Shown here piece after piece: positions 33,063 through 40,334 of a DNA stretch of 54,759 nucleotides (position 1 is the first letter of the stretch; each line of letters opens with the position of its first letter). Under the pieces are notes generated by a model that ran no database searches, was not told where the DNA came from, and saw only the letters and a program-made list of their open reading frames with translations. The stretch is from Paracoccaceae bacterium (GTDB lineage: Bacteria; Pseudomonadota; Alphaproteobacteria; Rhodobacterales; Rhodobacteraceae), in contig JAOTXT010000025.1 in the NCBI GenBank assembly GCA_029862205.1, positions 1 to 54,759 of the forward strand, written 5' to 3'. The position numbers and the translations under genes were made by a program.

Positions 33063-33899
33063 ATGCGCTTCGTTTTCGCCCTTCTCGCCTTCGCTATCAG
33101 CGCACTGCCAACCAATGCCCAGGAGGCTTGCGGCACTCCGAAGGGCGAATGCCCGATCAGCCTGGGGTTCTACCGGCTGGCCCTGCCGGAAGGCGCGACC
33201 GGGCCGGTCCCGGCGCTGGTCTATCTTCACGGCTGGGGCAGTTCCCCGGCGGGAGTGATGAGGAACCGGGCGCTGCGAAACGGGCTTGCCGTTCGGGGCT
33301 ATGCGCTGATCGCGCCCGAGGGACGGCCGACCCACGGGGATCGCAGCCAGAAGGATTGGTCGGTGCGCGACGGCAGCGATTACGAGCGTGACGACATCAC
33401 CTTTCTGAGTGCGATTTTCGAAGATGCCGCAAAGCGCGGCGTCGACCGCAGCCGCGTCCTGCTGGCCGGCTTCTCGCGCGGCGGCTCGATGGTCTGGGAC
33501 GTCGCCTGTAACGCGCCCCGCCTGGCCCGCGCCTATGCCCCGATCGCGGGCGCCTTCTGGGAACCGTTGCCATCTGGTTGCACCGGGGGCGCCGATCTCC
33601 TCCACACCCATGGCTGGGCCGACCGGATCATCCCGCTCGAGGGCCGCTCGGTGGCGGACGGGACGCTCACCCAGGGCGACACCTTCGCCAGCCTGAAGAT
33701 ACTGCGCGCCGCCAATTCCTGCCCGGCCGAGCAGCCGGACCAGAAGCTGATCGACGAAAACGGCGACCTGATCCGGGCGTGGACCAATTGTCCCGGAGGG
33801 CGAACCGAGCTCTGGCTCCATCCGGGCAAGCACGGCACACCCAAGGGATGGCTGGCCCGCGCGCTCGACTGGTTCGAGGCGGGATTGCCGGAGGGCTAG
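33063..33899 (+). CDS. Secreted alpha/beta hydrolase (PHB depolymerase/LpqC-like), copy 2
   Basis: A 278-residue paralogue of the preceding gene, with a normal signal peptide (MRFVFALLAFAISALPTNAQ). Large parts match copy 1: CGTPKGECP, LVYLHGWGSSPAGV, LLAGFSRGGSMVWD, YAPIAGAFWEPLP, HTHGWADRIIPLEGRS and HGTPKGWLARALDWFEA. The Ser-Asp-His triad is present. The two genes are a tandem duplication; comparison shows that copy 1 carries extra residues exactly where the repeat lies. It has its own start after a hairpin-containing 100-bp gap, so separate expression is possible. Its stop codon falls at the edge of the next palindromic element. Confidence 0.9.
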   Translation: MRFVFALLAFAISALPTNAQEACGTPKGECPISLGFYRLALPEGATGPVPALVYLHGWGSSPAGVMRNRALRNGLAVRGYALIAPEGRPTHGDRSQKDWSVRDGSDYERDDITFLSAIFEDAAKRGVDRSRVLLAGFSRGGSMVWDVACNAPRLARAYAPIAGAFWEPLPSGCTGGADLLHTHGWADRIIPLEGRSVADGTLTQGDTFASLKILRAANSCPAEQPDQKLIDENGDLIRAWTNCPGGRTELWLHPGKHGTPKGWLARALDWFEAGLPEG

Positions 33900-34011
33900 A
33901 TCAAAACCGGATCAGACTGAATCAGTCTGAAAAAGGATTTTGGTCCAGACTCATATGTTTGAGCAAAATCCTAGGATCAGACTGATTCAGTCTGATCCGG
34001 TTTTGCTCTAG
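33896..34011. repeat. 116-bp palindromic element between convergent genes
   Basis: The 35-bp arms (33896-33930 and 33977-34011) are inverted copies with one mismatch, and each contains its own hairpin (TCAGACTGA-A-TCAGTCTGA). A second inner pair, AGGATTTTG/CAAAATCCT, lies between. The left arm covers the hydrolase stop codon and the right arm ends one base before the stop of the convergent methyltransferase gene. The base composition is clearly more AT-rich than the neighbours. Confidence 0.92.
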
Positions 34012-34012
34012 G

Positions 34013-34459
34013 TCAGAGCCAGCGCCGGACGCGGGCTTTGTAGGCCAGATAGGGCGCGCGCAGGTCGCGCTCCAGGATCGTCTCCTCTGGCAAAATGAAG
34101 AGTCTGACCAAGACCTGCTGGAACGGGACGATCAGGAGGAGCGCGAGCGGCGCGCCGAGGATCAGCGCTATCCCCGCCAGGATCAACAGGTCGGCCAGAT
34201 AGATCGGGTTGCGCGAAAGCCGGAACGGCCCGCCCTCGACCAGCGCGCTGGGTGCCTCGCCCGGCACGATCGTGGTACCCGCGCGGCGGAACTGGATTAC
34301 GGCCCAAGCGAAGAGGATCAGCGCAGCGCCGATCAAGCCCCAGCCCGCCCAAGCAAAGCCCGCGCCCAGCGGCGCCCAAGCCTTTGCGATCACCCAGGCA
34401 AGCCCGATGAAGCCGATCAGCCAGACCGGCGGCAGGTTCAACTTGGCCAGCAGGCTCAT
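34013..34459 (-). CDS. Isoprenylcysteine methyltransferase-like membrane protein (ICMT/PEMT family)
   Basis: A 148-residue integral membrane protein with four hydrophobic segments. FRLSRNPIYLADLLILAG is the conserved R-N-P-x-Y motif of this family, and EETILERDLRAPYLAYKARVRRWL is the usual C-terminal SAM-proximal tail with E-E and R-W. Bacterial members methylate small lipophilic or protein targets; the substrate here is not known. The start overlaps the panC stop as ATGA, so it is translated from the hemH-to-panC message. The gene ends against the palindromic element shared with the convergent hydrolase. Confidence 0.87.
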   Translation of the reverse strand: MSLLAKLNLPPVWLIGFIGLAWVIAKAWAPLGAGFAWAGWGLIGAALILFAWAVIQFRRAGTTIVPGEAPSALVEGGPFRLSRNPIYLADLLILAGIALILGAPLALLLIVPFQQVLVRLFILPEETILERDLRAPYLAYKARVRRWL

Positions 34460-35310
34460 GCCGGCCCCGCAACCGCGATATTGTCGATAAGTCGGGCGCG
34501 TCCAATGTGCGCGGCGGCGAAGACACGGGCCGGGTGCGCCGGGTCGAAGGTTTCAACCAGGGTCAGATCATCCCCATGGCGGCATTCCACGTAATCGACC
34601 TTTTCGAACCCTGCCTTCAACAATGGCGCGCGCGCCACCGCCATTTCGGCCTCGACCGCGGCGCCCTCGGCAATACGGTCGGCTGCGCGCCGCAGGATCA
34701 CGTTCAACTGCCCGGCGGCGGCCCGTTGTGCATCATCCAGATACCTGTTGCGCGAAGACATCGCCAATCCGTCCGCCTCGCGCACGATCGGCGCGCCCAG
34801 GATCTCGGTCGGGATGTCCAGATCTCGCGCCAGCCGCCTGATCACCGCCAGTTGCTGCCAGTCCTTCTCGCCAAAGACCGCGTAATCCGCCTGGGCCTGG
34901 TTGAGAAGCTTGGTCACCACCTGGGCGACCCCATCCATGTGCCCTGGTCGGGTGGCGCCGCACAGGCACTCGGTCAGCCCCTCGACCCGCACCTTGGTCG
35001 AGAATCCCGGCGGATACATCTCCTCGACCGAGGGTGCGAAGATCAGGTCGCAGCCAGCGCCTTCCAGCATCTCGGCGTCGCGCACCTCGTCGCTGGGATA
35101 GGCCTCCAAATCCTCGGCTGGGCCGAACTGGGTCGGGTTAACGAAAATCGAAGCGACAACCCGGTCCGCGCGGGCTTTGCCGAGCGTGACCAAGCTCAGA
35201 TGGCCTTCATGGAGCGCGCCCATGGTCGGGGTCAGGGCAACCGTCTCTTCCGCCGCGCGCCAAGCGCGGACGTAAGCGCGCAGATCCGCCACGGTGCAAA
35301 CGGTCTCCAT
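34456..35310 (-). CDS. panC: Pantothenate synthetase (pantoate-beta-alanine ligase)
   Basis: A 284-residue enzyme joining pantoate and beta-alanine with ATP to make pantothenate, the CoA precursor. Conserved motifs are TPTMGALHEGHLSLV (the HIGH-like ATP site), VVASIFVNPTQFGP, GFSTKVRVEGLTECLCGATR, YAVFGEKDWQQLAVIRRL and the AMSSRNRYL loop. Length and order are standard. No panB or panD is near. The gene starts 3 bp after the GH43-like gene and overlaps the methyltransferase gene by 4 bp, so it belongs to a minus-strand run beginning with hemH. Confidence 0.97.
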   Translation of the reverse strand: METVCTVADLRAYVRAWRAAEETVALTPTMGALHEGHLSLVTLGKARADRVVASIFVNPTQFGPAEDLEAYPSDEVRDAEMLEGAGCDLIFAPSVEEMYPPGFSTKVRVEGLTECLCGATRPGHMDGVAQVVTKLLNQAQADYAVFGEKDWQQLAVIRRLARDLDIPTEILGAPIVREADGLAMSSRNRYLDDAQRAAAGQLNVILRRAADRIAEGAAVEAEMAVARAPLLKAGFEKVDYVECRHGDDLTLVETFDPAHPARVFAAAHIGRARLIDNIAVAGPA

Positions 35311-35313
35311 CGC

Positions 35314-36282
35314 TCAGAGCCCCTCCAGCCGGGCGATGCCGATACCGCTTTCGCCCGCACCGCAATAAAGCAGATAGGCCACCCCGTCGTCATCGATGAA
35401 AACGCATGGATCGCGCAACTCGCGCATTGGCCCATCGACGCCGCCCATGACCGAGGTCTGCAGCGGCAGGTCCGCTCCTTCCCACGGCAGTTCCGGTTCC
35501 AGCAAAACCTGGGGTTTTGTGGCGGTCCAATCCAGCCAGTCGCCCGCCAGATCGACCGTCGCGTGCAGGATGCGCTCGGGCCGGTCACCCATACGGGTAT
35601 AGAGCAGGTTCAGCGTGTCACCTGCAAGGTGCGTCTCGCCGTGGCGGAACCCCTCGCCGATCCCTTCCTTGGCGTCGAAGGGCACAAGCTGCGGGCCTTT
35701 CTCGACGGGTGTTTCCCAAGCCGGTGTGCGCCACAGTCCGCCACCCCAAGCGATGGCGTAGATATGTCCGCAATAGGGGAAACATCGGAAATAGGGCGGT
35801 CCGAGCAAAGGCTCGAGCGCGGTGAAACTCAGCCCATCCTTTGAGATCGCGAGCCGGCTCGCCTGGTCGCCGTTCCACAAGAGCCCGTGGTAATACATCC
35901 GGAAAAGCCGCGCCTGATCGTCGACATGCACGTCCGGCGAGGCGATATGGGCGTATAGGAACCCGCCCTGCATCTTCGCCGCCCATTCCGGCTGGTCCTC
36001 GACGGGCGGCACGGGCGGGTCCTCGGCCGGAAAATGGGACTGGGCCAAGTCCAGCACACCGGGCTCGTGCATCGCCCAGGGGCCGGTCAGTTCATCCGCA
36101 AAGGCAAGGCGGATATACTTGCCCTTGTGGTCCGAGAAATAGAGGTGGTAGCGCCCCAGCCGCGCCTCGGCCCAATCGGGCATCCGCACAAGGGCCGGGC
36201 CATTGATATTGTCGCCCATCCGGGCGTCCATATGCGGCCGGATGATCGGCTCGTCCATCAGGCGAGTTGCCCGCAGCGTCAC
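35314..36282 (-). CDS. GH43-like five-bladed beta-propeller protein, function unknown
   Basis: A 322-residue protein with the look of the glycosyl-hydrolase family 43/62 propeller superfamily: YHLYFSDHKGKYIRLAFADE, LTGPWAMHEPGVLDL, LAISKDGLSFTALEPLLG and YLLYCGAGESGIGIARLEGL are typical blade strands, where the phrase 'tGPW' and 'S.DG..F' recur. I cannot identify a confident catalytic acid triad. There is no signal peptide, which is unusual for a polysaccharide-degrading enzyme. The GTG start at 36282 has GGGGG six bases upstream; ATG 36258 is an alternative. It lies between hemH and panC in one transcription unit, which gives no obvious functional link. Confidence 0.75.
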   Translation of the reverse strand: MTLRATRLMDEPIIRPHMDARMGDNINGPALVRMPDWAEARLGRYHLYFSDHKGKYIRLAFADELTGPWAMHEPGVLDLAQSHFPAEDPPVPPVEDQPEWAAKMQGGFLYAHIASPDVHVDDQARLFRMYYHGLLWNGDQASRLAISKDGLSFTALEPLLGPPYFRCFPYCGHIYAIAWGGGLWRTPAWETPVEKGPQLVPFDAKEGIGEGFRHGETHLAGDTLNLLYTRMGDRPERILHATVDLAGDWLDWTATKPQVLLEPELPWEGADLPLQTSVMGGVDGPMRELRDPCVFIDDDGVAYLLYCGAGESGIGIARLEGL

Positions 36283-36295
36283 AGCTAGCCCCCGT

Positions 36296-37366
36296 TCACA
36301 GCCACCCGGCAGCCTCGCGCGCGACGATCGCCTCGATCAGGTCGATATGCGCGTCATCGTCGTTGAGGCAGGGGATGTAAGTGAATTCCGCGCCGCCCGC
36401 CTCGACGAAGGCATCCTTGATCTCCTCGTTGATTTCCTCCAGTGTCTCGACGCAATCGGACGAGAAGGCTGGCGCGATGACGGCGATCCGCCGCTTGCCG
36501 GCCTTTGCGAGACGGGCCACTTCCTCGACCGTGTAAGGCTGCAGCCACTCCTCCGGGCCAAAGCGGGACTGAAAGGCCACCACCAATTCGTCCGCGTCCA
36601 TTCCGAGCCGTTCGCGCAACAGCCGCGATGTCTTCTGGCAGTGGCAGTGATAGGGATCGCCCTCCGTCAGGTAGCGCTGCGGAAGACCGTGATAGGACGT
36701 CACCAGGGCGTCGGGCCGGTGGTCAAGCGCTCCATAGGCCCGTTCGACCGACCCAGCCAGCGCCTCGATATAGAGCGGATCGTCGTAATAGGATGCCGCC
36801 GTGCGGATGGCGGGCTGCCATTTCATCCGCATGAGCGTGCGGAACGCGTGGTCGTTCGCCGTCGCGGTCGTGGCACCTGCGTATTGCGGATAGAGCGGCA
36901 GGAACAGGATCCGCTCGCAGCCCTGCGATTGCAGGCGCCGGATCGCCGCGTCGGTCGAGGGATTGCCGTAGCGCATGCTGAAATCGACCACGACTTTCGC
37001 ACCATGTTTCGCCTCCAGCCGCTGGCGCAGCTTGGCGGTCTGGCTGCGGGTGATCGTCAGAAGCGGACTTTCGTTCTCAGCCTCGTTCCAGATGCCGCGA
37101 TAGGCCTCACCGGAAGAGAACGGACGTTTCGAGAGCACGATCAATTGCAGGATCGGCTGCCAGAGCCAGGGCGAATAGTCGATCACCCGCTTGTCCGACA
37201 GAAACTCCGAGAGGTAGCGCCGCATCGACCAGTAGTCGGTGCCGTCCGGCGTGCCCAGATTGACCAGCAGGATGCCGACCTTCGCCGGCGCCAATGCCGG
37301 ATGGTCCGCGGGCGCATGGGCGAGCCGGCCGCGGCCCGGCATATCGGTCCCCGTTCGATCGAGCAT
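36296..37366 (-). CDS. hemH: Ferrochelatase
   Basis: A 356-residue ferrochelatase, inserting Fe2+ into protoporphyrin IX (or coproporphyrin in other lineages) as the last step of heme synthesis. Motifs: VGILLVNLGTPDG, MRYGNPSTDAAI, LPLYPQYAGATTA, TSYHGLPQRYLTEGDPY with the metal-binding His, HCHCQKTSRLL, QSRFGPEEWLQPYT and PAFSSDCVETLEEI with the acidic pair. Length is normal for alphaproteobacteria. The start at 37366 is supported by GGGGAG six bases upstream; the frame is open for another 54 codons without homology. It is probably the first gene of a run to panC and the small methyltransferase. Confidence 0.96.
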   Translation of the reverse strand: MLDRTGTDMPGRGRLAHAPADHPALAPAKVGILLVNLGTPDGTDYWSMRRYLSEFLSDKRVIDYSPWLWQPILQLIVLSKRPFSSGEAYRGIWNEAENESPLLTITRSQTAKLRQRLEAKHGAKVVVDFSMRYGNPSTDAAIRRLQSQGCERILFLPLYPQYAGATTATANDHAFRTLMRMKWQPAIRTAASYYDDPLYIEALAGSVERAYGALDHRPDALVTSYHGLPQRYLTEGDPYHCHCQKTSRLLRERLGMDADELVVAFQSRFGPEEWLQPYTVEEVARLAKAGKRRIAVIAPAFSSDCVETLEEINEEIKDAFVEAGGAEFTYIPCLNDDDAHIDLIEAIVAREAAGWL

Positions 37367-37457
37367 GAGCGTCTCCCCATCTTGGCCTGGAATGAGGTAT
37401 CGCGCAGGGCCGTGCGTTTCAACAAGGCTGCGGCGCCGGATCCCGCCCAATAGGCAC

Positions 37458-37478
37458 GGCGGACAAAGTTTGTCCGCC
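37458..37478. repeat. Short REP-like palindrome
   Basis: GGCGGACAAA (37458-37467), one G, then TTTGTCCGCC (37469-37478) form a perfect 10-bp hairpin, followed immediately by the stop codon of the methyltransferase gene on the minus strand. This GGCGGACAAA/TTTGTCCGCC unit is a common type of interspersed palindrome in proteobacterial genomes, and may also act as a 3'-end hairpin. Confidence 0.7.
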
Positions 37479-38372
37479 CTACCGTCGTTTCCCCGCTTTC
37501 TCGCCGGCGCTGATCTCGCGGGCGCCAAGCGCGTCCGCCAGGCGCCGCGTTGCCGAGCCCGGTCTCAGCGGCTGAGGCTGGTCCGGCCCAGGGGACCAGC
37601 CGGTCAAGAAGACGATCTCGAAAGTGGCCCGGATACGCCCATCCGGGGCCGAGAAATGATCCGCGTAGATCTCGCAGGCCCGGGATAGTGTGGCTCGCCG
37701 CATCGGCACGCGGCGACGCGCCGCCAGGATGTTGGTCTCGCCCATCGCCCGGAGGTCGCGCATCAGCGCCAAGGGGTCCGCATAGGTCACCTCCAGCCGC
37801 TCCGCGTCGGCGACCGGCATGGCGAAGCCCGCCCGTTGCAGCAGCGCGCCTAGGTCACGGATCTCGCCCATCGGCGCGACACGCGGGCTGAGGCCGCCCT
37901 CGATCTCGGCCTCGGCCTCGGCCAGGCTGGCGCGGAGTTCATGGAGCGTCCGCCCGCCGAAGAGCGCCGCAAGCATCAGACCGTCGGGCCGCAGCGCGCG
38001 GCGAAGCTGGATCAGATGGCCCACGGGATCGTTCAGGTGATGGAGCAGAAGCACCGAAATCGCGAGGTCGTTGGCACCCTCCGATAGGGGCAGAGTTTCG
38101 CTCTCCATCACCCCTGCGCCCTCCGCTTCGGCCATGGCGGGCGAAGGCTCAAACGCCGTGACCGCTGCACCGGGCGGCAAGGCTTCGCTCATTGCTCCGG
38201 CGCCGGTGCCGACCAGCAGAACGCGATTGAATTCGCGCTTGACCTCGGCAAGCCGCTCGGCGACCAGGCCCGCCACCTCACGACAGAGGAAATCGGCGAA
38301 GCCCGACCGCACCGCCCGGTCGCGCCGCTGGGCGAGCGTGGTTAACTCGAAGAGATCCGGGCGTTCAGTCAT
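37479..38372 (-). CDS. SAM-dependent methyltransferase, NDUFAF5/BioC-like
   Basis: A 297-residue class I methyltransferase-fold protein. RVLLVGTGAGAMSEALPPG is the SAM motif I (with T in place of the usual D/E-x-G-x-G), VTAFEPSP is motif II, and LPLSEGANDLAISVLLLHHL is motif III/IV. The C-terminal FEIVFLTGWSPGPDQPQPL and GSATRRLADAL are characteristic of the NDUFAF5 family, which in mitochondria modifies an arginine of complex I subunit NDUFS7. In alphaproteobacteria a complex I assembly role is probable, but unproven. It is divergent from comF (63 bp apart) and ends against a REP-like palindrome. Confidence 0.87.
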   Translation of the reverse strand: MTERPDLFELTTLAQRRDRAVRSGFADFLCREVAGLVAERLAEVKREFNRVLLVGTGAGAMSEALPPGAAVTAFEPSPAMAEAEGAGVMESETLPLSEGANDLAISVLLLHHLNDPVGHLIQLRRALRPDGLMLAALFGGRTLHELRASLAEAEAEIEGGLSPRVAPMGEIRDLGALLQRAGFAMPVADAERLEVTYADPLALMRDLRAMGETNILAARRRVPMRRATLSRACEIYADHFSAPDGRIRATFEIVFLTGWSPGPDQPQPLRPGSATRRLADALGAREISAGEKAGKRR

Positions 38373-38435
38373 CCTTAACCCTCATGGCGTGGATATAGCG
38401 GGCATTCAGTGTGGCGGCGAGAGTGGAGGACGCCC

Positions 38436-39203
38436 ATGGACAGCGTGGTCGGGCTTGCCGGGCCGCTGACGGATGCGCTCTTCCCGCCTGCTTGCCCCGC
38501 CTGTCGGAGCGACACGGCGCAGGCTCGGACGCTCTGCCCCGATTGCTGGGCCGAGACCGCGTTCCTGACCGGACGCGGCTGCCGGGCCTGCGGGCGAAAG
38601 GTTCCGGGGCTCGGGATCCGCGATACCAGCTTTCTGTGTGACACCTGCCAGAAATACCCTCCGGCCTGGGGCCGGGGCGTCGCGGTCTTCGCCTATCAGG
38701 GGGCCGGGCGGCGCCTGATCCTCGGCCTCAAACATGGCGACCGGCTGGACACGGTGCCGATGCTCGCCGGCTGGATGCTACGGGCGGGTCGGGTGCTGGT
38801 CGACGAAACAGAACTCATCCTGCCGGTCCCGATGCATTGGACCCGGCGGTTGGGGCGCCGGTTCAATCAATCGGCCGAGCTCGCCCGGGCCTTGGCGGGC
38901 GCTGCGGGGGCGCCGACACACTTTGCCGCAAACCTCCTGCGCCGGGTCCGGCGCACCGGCAGCCAGGATGGGCGCGACCGGGCGGCGCGGGCCGAGAACA
39001 TCGCCGGCGCGTTTGCCTTGCCCCGTGGCAGCGCTGGACGCCTTGCGGGCAAACGTGTGCTGCTGGTCGACGACGTCCTGACCACCGGCGCCACGCTCAA
39101 CGCCTGCGCGCGCCTTTGCCGCCGGGCGGAAGCGAAGGCGGTTGACATTCTCGTGCTCGCTCTTGTCAGTTTTGACGAAGCGCCCTATTTGCGCGACCCG
39201 TGA
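38436..39203 (+). CDS. comF: ComF family protein (phosphoribosyltransferase fold)
   Basis: A 255-residue ComF-type protein. The N-terminus holds zinc-finger-like cysteines (PPACPACRSD, CPDCW, CRACG, CDTCQ). The C-terminal half is a type I PRTase domain with the PRPP-binding motif VLLVDDVLTTGATLNACA. Family members take part in DNA uptake in competent bacteria, but are also widespread in non-competent ones. The ATG at 38436 is preferred, with GGAGG six bases upstream, over a GTG nine codons earlier. It is followed at 27 bp by grxC and then a nitrilase, a conserved order in Rhodobacterales. Confidence 0.93.
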   Translation: MDSVVGLAGPLTDALFPPACPACRSDTAQARTLCPDCWAETAFLTGRGCRACGRKVPGLGIRDTSFLCDTCQKYPPAWGRGVAVFAYQGAGRRLILGLKHGDRLDTVPMLAGWMLRAGRVLVDETELILPVPMHWTRRLGRRFNQSAELARALAGAAGAPTHFAANLLRRVRRTGSQDGRDRAARAENIAGAFALPRGSAGRLAGKRVLLVDDVLTTGATLNACARLCRRAEAKAVDILVLALVSFDEAPYLRDP

Positions 39204-39230
39204 GGGCACCCTACCGGAGAGCCAGAGCGC

Positions 39231-39488
39231 ATGGCGCAAATCGAAATATTCACGACCCCCTTCTGCGGCTATTGCCGCATGGCCAAGCGTCTCTTGGACC
39301 AGAAAGGCGTCGGCTATGCCGAGACCGATATCCTGACTGATCCCTCGCAGCGCGCGGTAATGATGCAGCGCGCAAACGGGCGGCGCTCGGTGCCGCAGAT
39401 CTTTATAAGCGGTGCACATGTGGGCGGATGCGACGACCTCTACGCGCTCGAACGCGCGGGGCGGCTCGATTCCATGCTCTCGGTTTGA
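39231..39488 (+). CDS. grxC: Glutaredoxin 3
   Basis: An 85-residue dithiol glutaredoxin. The active site is CGYC (C12 and C15, in TTPFCGYCRMAK). The cis-proline segment RRSVPQIFISGAHVGGCDDL provides the glutathione-binding T/S-V-P and G-G-x-D-D-L motifs. It reduces protein disulfides and glutathionylated thiols in the cytosol using glutathione. It sits between comF and the nitrilase gene, with a 3-bp gap to the latter. Confidence 0.96.
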   Translation: MAQIEIFTTPFCGYCRMAKRLLDQKGVGYAETDILTDPSQRAVMMQRANGRRSVPQIFISGAHVGGCDDLYALERAGRLDSMLSV

Positions 39489-39491
39489 TCC

Positions 39492-40334
39492 ATGTATCTC
39501 AAGGTCGCCCTCGTCCAGCTCAACGCATCCGACGACCCCGCGGCCAATCTGCCTAAGACCGAGGCGTTGATCCGTCAGGCGGCGACGGAAGGGGCCGAAT
39601 TGGTCCTGACGCCCGAGGTTACCAACATCGTCTCGGCCAGCCGGACCGTGCAGAACGCATGCTTGGCGCTGGAAGACGAGGATGCGACCCTGGCGCGGCT
39701 CCGCGCGGTCGCGGCTGAGACGCGCGTCTGGCTGTCGATCGGTTCACTCGCGCTCAAATCCGGCGATGCTGACGGGCGGTTCGTCAATCGCCAGTTCCTG
39801 ATTGCGCCGGAGGGCATGGTCGCGGCGCGCTACGACAAGATCCACATGTTCGATGTCGAGCTCGACGGGAAGGAAATCTACCGCGAGTCAAAAGGCTATC
39901 GCCCCGGCGACCGTGCGGTCACCGCCCAGACCCCCTGGGGCACACTGGGTCTGACCATCTGCTATGACATGCGCTTCCCGGCGCTCTACCGGGCATTGGG
40001 CGAGGCAGGGGCGCAGGTCCTGACCGTGCCCTCCGCCTTTACCGTGCCAACGGGGCGGGCCCATTGGGAGGTGCTGCTGCGCGCGCGGGCCATCGAGACC
40101 GGCTGCTTTGTGCTGGCCGCCGCGCAGTGGGGCACACACACCGCAAGCCGGGGCCGGGTGCGCGAGACCTATGGGCATTCCATCGCCATCGATCCCTGGG
40201 GCCGGGTCCTGGCCGACGCGGGAGAGGGCGTCGGTGTGACCCAAGTGACGTTGGATTTGGATCAGGTGGCCGAAACGCGGCGCAAGATCCCGAGCTTGGC
40301 CAACGCGCGGCAGTTCAGCCTGCCGGAAGATTAG
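39492..40334 (+). CDS. Carbon-nitrogen hydrolase (nitrilase superfamily, Nit/omega-amidase-like)
   Basis: A 280-residue nitrilase-superfamily enzyme with the Glu-Lys-Cys triad: E42 in LTPEVTN, K116 in RYDKIHMFD and C157 in LTICYDMRFP. The RYDKIHMFDV and LTICYDMRFP forms are those of the Nit1/Nit2 branch, whose members hydrolyse deaminated glutathione or alpha-keto-omega-amides, a repair function. The C-terminal GHSIAIDPWGRVLADAGEG is also characteristic. It is read with comF and grxC. Its last four bases overlap the end of the convergent FAD-linked dehydrogenase gene. Confidence 0.92.
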   Translation: MYLKVALVQLNASDDPAANLPKTEALIRQAATEGAELVLTPEVTNIVSASRTVQNACLALEDEDATLARLRAVAAETRVWLSIGSLALKSGDADGRFVNRQFLIAPEGMVAARYDKIHMFDVELDGKEIYRESKGYRPGDRAVTAQTPWGTLGLTICYDMRFPALYRALGEAGAQVLTVPSAFTVPTGRAHWEVLLRARAIETGCFVLAAAQWGTHTASRGRVRETYGHSIAIDPWGRVLADAGEGVGVTQVTLDLDQVAETRRKIPSLANARQFSLPED

